Source: Acidobacteriota bacterium (GTDB taxonomy: Bacteria; Acidobacteriota; Terriglobia; Terriglobales; Acidobacteriaceae). Taken from it: a DNA stretch of 33,624 bases. The notes beneath the pieces are model-generated. The model did no database searches. It saw only the letters and a list, made by a program, of their open reading frames with translations, and was not told the DNA's origin. Both the position numbers and the translations under genes were made by a program. Positions 32,400 to 33,624 of the stretch are shown piece after piece; within the stretch, counting starts at the first letter, position 1; the number at the start of each line of letters is the position of its first letter. Where the stretch lies: the NCBI GenBank assembly GCA_003225555.1, contig QIAM01000058.1:1-33624 (forward strand), given 5' to 3'.

Positions 32400-33338
32400 T
32401 CAGGCCGCAGCGGCGGCCGCTTGAGGTTGTAGCTTTCCGAGGAGAGCGCAAAGATCATTTCGCGTGAAAGTCCATTGAAACGGGGAAGCCGTTTGTTCGT
32501 AGCGCGTTTGAAAATCCATGAGGCACTGCTCGAGTTGTGAGAGCGATGAAAAATCGTTGGGAGTGAGCACCTTTCTCTGGACGATGGAGAAATAAATCTC
32601 AATTTGGTTGATCCAGCTGGCATGTACGGGGGTGTGTACCAGAAGGGCATTGGGCCAACGGGATCGGATGCGTTCCACTGCCTTGTGACCGCGATGAGCC
32701 GAGCAGTTATCCATGATCCAAAAAACGCGCTTGGCCGATTTGTATGGTTCGTGACGCATGACCTCGGCGATGAGGCGGTCGGTGGGAGCAATGCCGTTTT
32801 TCTTCTCACAGTGTCCGAAGAGCTTGGCACGATGGACGTCCCAAGCCGCCAAATAGCTCCAAGCGCCTTGGCGGAAATATTCGTGCTCTACCCGCATCGG
32901 TCGGTCGGCAGCAGGTGGCAAAGTGGGTTGTTTACGGCGTCGCGCTTGAATGCTGGTTTTCTCATCCGCGGAGATGACGAATTCAGAACTATGGAGGGGT
33001 TTCCCCTCCCAGAGCCGGGCATAGAGATCGAGGATGCGCCCGGCCTTGAGAGCGAAATCCGGATCGCGGGGAAAAATCCAACTCCGGTGCTGCCAAGGAC
33101 GAAGGGCATCGGCACTCAGCCAACGCCACAGTGTCGAGCCGCTGACTTGGGCGACTATCCCTTGGGCCATCACCTCCTGGCGGATATCGGCCAGGGACAG
33201 CCGAGAGAGCGGCAGCCCGAGGCGATGCGGAAGCTCACAGGCGAGAGCTTTTACTTGCACGACGACGCTGGGGGGAAAAGAGGGCGGGACGCCCGCCCCG
33301 AGGCTGTTCCTCGAGGCCCGGTAGACGGGCCAGTGCAA
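32400..33338 (-). CDS. IS630 transposase, catalytic part (frame 2)
   Basis: The transposase catalytic domain. The DDE triad is visible as the Asp in VISADEKTS, the Asp in FWIMDNCSAHRG and the Glu in INQIEIYFS. The real family match begins near PPSVVVQVKALACELP, just after the frame change at the T4/C6 run (minus strand of 33270-33279); the first ~20 codons of this frame are probably untranslated shadow. Together with the upstream frame it forms a single normal-length transposase if one base is removed from the run. The C-terminus ends in an Ala-rich tail. Confidence 0.85.
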   Translation of the reverse strand: MHWPVYRASRNSLGAGVPPSFPPSVVVQVKALACELPHRLGLPLSRLSLADIRQEVMAQGIVAQVSGSTLWRWLSADALRPWQHRSWIFPRDPDFALKAGRILDLYARLWEGKPLHSSEFVISADEKTSIQARRRKQPTLPPAADRPMRVEHEYFRQGAWSYLAAWDVHRAKLFGHCEKKNGIAPTDRLIAEVMRHEPYKSAKRVFWIMDNCSAHRGHKAVERIRSRWPNALLVHTPVHASWINQIEIYFSIVQRKVLTPNDFSSLSQLEQCLMDFQTRYEQTASPFQWTFTRNDLCALLGKLQPQAAAAAA

Positions 33339-33543
33339 ATCGCTTGCGCCACTTGCTCACGATCTGGCGCGGGGTGTCCAAACGTGCAGCGATGATATCG
33401 TTGGGCAGGCCCTCCGCGGCCAGGAGCACGATCTTAGCTCTAACGACATCGCGATACGGTGACGTATATTTTCGAGCTCTCGTTTCTAATTCCTCTTGCT
33501 CGTTTCTGGTAAGAACGATGTGAAACGGGCTTGGCCTTGGCAA
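33235..33543 (-). CDS. IS630 transposase, N-terminal part (frame 1)
   Basis: This 102-residue frame holds the DNA-binding half of the transposase, an HTH region (RDVVRAKIVLLAAEGLPND, DTPRQIVSKWRKRF) with the typical GLEEQPRGGRPALF tail. It loses homology after ALF, where the T4/C6 run shifts the frame by +1 relative to the catalytic part. Either ribosomal or transcriptional slippage at the run joins the two, or one extra base has inactivated the gene; the latter is simpler because single-frame relatives are common. Start ATG at 33543. Confidence 0.8.
   Translation of the reverse strand: MPRPSPFHIVLTRNEQEELETRARKYTSPYRDVVRAKIVLLAAEGLPNDIIAARLDTPRQIVSKWRKRFALARLPGLEEQPRGGRPALFSPQRRRASKSSRL
33455..33467 (+). 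repeat. Internal copy of the IS terminal motif
   Basis: TACGGTGACGTAT here is identical to the left terminal motif at 32384-32396 and in the same orientation. It lies within the N-terminal transposase coding frame (encoding YTSPY), so the match may be coincidental to coding constraint. Confidence 0.6.
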
Positions 33544-33624
33544 GAGATTGTCCCTCCAAGCGCAAGCCTAACTGGCTTATATCGCTCGATGCCAGTAATT
33601 ATACGTCATCGTATTTACGAATTA

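Larger units (their letters stand above)
32386..33611 (-). mobile_element. IS630-family insertion element, about 1.2 kb
   Basis: TACGGTGACGTAT (32384-32396) and its near-complement ATACGTCATCGTA (33601-33613) differ at one position and form terminal inverted repeats that begin with TA on each side, as expected for IS630/Tc1-mariner insertion at TA. The element holds one transposase split over two frames, reading leftwards. A third copy of the TACGGTGACGTAT motif lies inside the transposase 5' region at 33455-33467. Confidence 0.82.

Noticed and set aside
1..33624. CRISPR array, tRNA or rRNA genes
   Set aside because: No regular direct repeats with unique spacers, and no cloverleaf or rRNA-like conserved sequence was recognised. 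The tandem repeats present have 7- or 9-base periods.

Overview
The window is GC-rich, densely coded bacterial DNA that looks like an Acidobacteriota (Koribacter/Terriglobia-like) chromosome. The basis is gene content and my recall of family resemblance, not a search: acidobacterial-looking proteins of unknown function, MacA/MacB-like cassettes with a DUF4097 protein, a pilB-pilT-pilC-pilS-pilR cluster, NtrY/NtrX, GH10 xylanase and a phoH-ybeY-corC-era cluster. No rRNA, tRNA or CRISPR array was seen.

Layout. (1) 1-3219, minus strand: a CorC/HlyC-type membrane protein, a coupled conserved protein of unknown function, an orphan DppB-type permease, and an Imm53-family immunity gene broken by a one-base frameshift. 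(2) 3515-8352, plus strand: a MacA-like adaptor, a MacB-type permease, an exported DUF4097 beta-repeat protein and a second MacB-type permease, with no ATPase. (3) 8379-12015: an exported ankyrin protein split by an in-frame TGA, a decayed copy of the 3' end of the second permease, and two envelope proteins of unknown function. (4) 12244-13896: SAM hydroxide adenosyltransferase (DUF62), a small conserved protein and a TPR protein. (5) 13921-21375, minus strand: type IV pilus motor genes pilB, pilT and pilC, followed by the pilS/pilR two-component pair; two palindromes lie upstream of pilB. (6) 21722-27323, plus strand: an EndoIII-like glycosylase, GH10 xylanase, and NtrY-like kinase overlapping an NtrX-like regulator whose GAFTGA loop reads GSFPGA. 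(7) 27407-32096, minus strand: RsbW-type ATPase, Era, CorC-like protein, YbeY and PhoH (transcribed phoH to era). (8) 32386-33611: an IS630-family element bounded by TA dinucleotides, with its transposase split across two frames.

The most unusual cross-window signal is a set of intergenic repeats that differ in sequence but share an exact 7-base period. They occur at eight places, often touching a stop or start codon. Three of them have complementary period-7 arms that could fold into long hairpins. A related hairpin at 13371-13456 has a period near 9. The two MacB-type permeases and the DppB-type gene lack a visible Shine-Dalgarno site where such a repeat abuts the start.

I did not find a clear complete new defence or biosynthetic system. 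The best candidates for something undescribed are the period-7 repeat family, the ATPase-less adaptor/permease/DUF4097/permease cassette, and the NtrX regulator with an altered sigma-54 contact loop.
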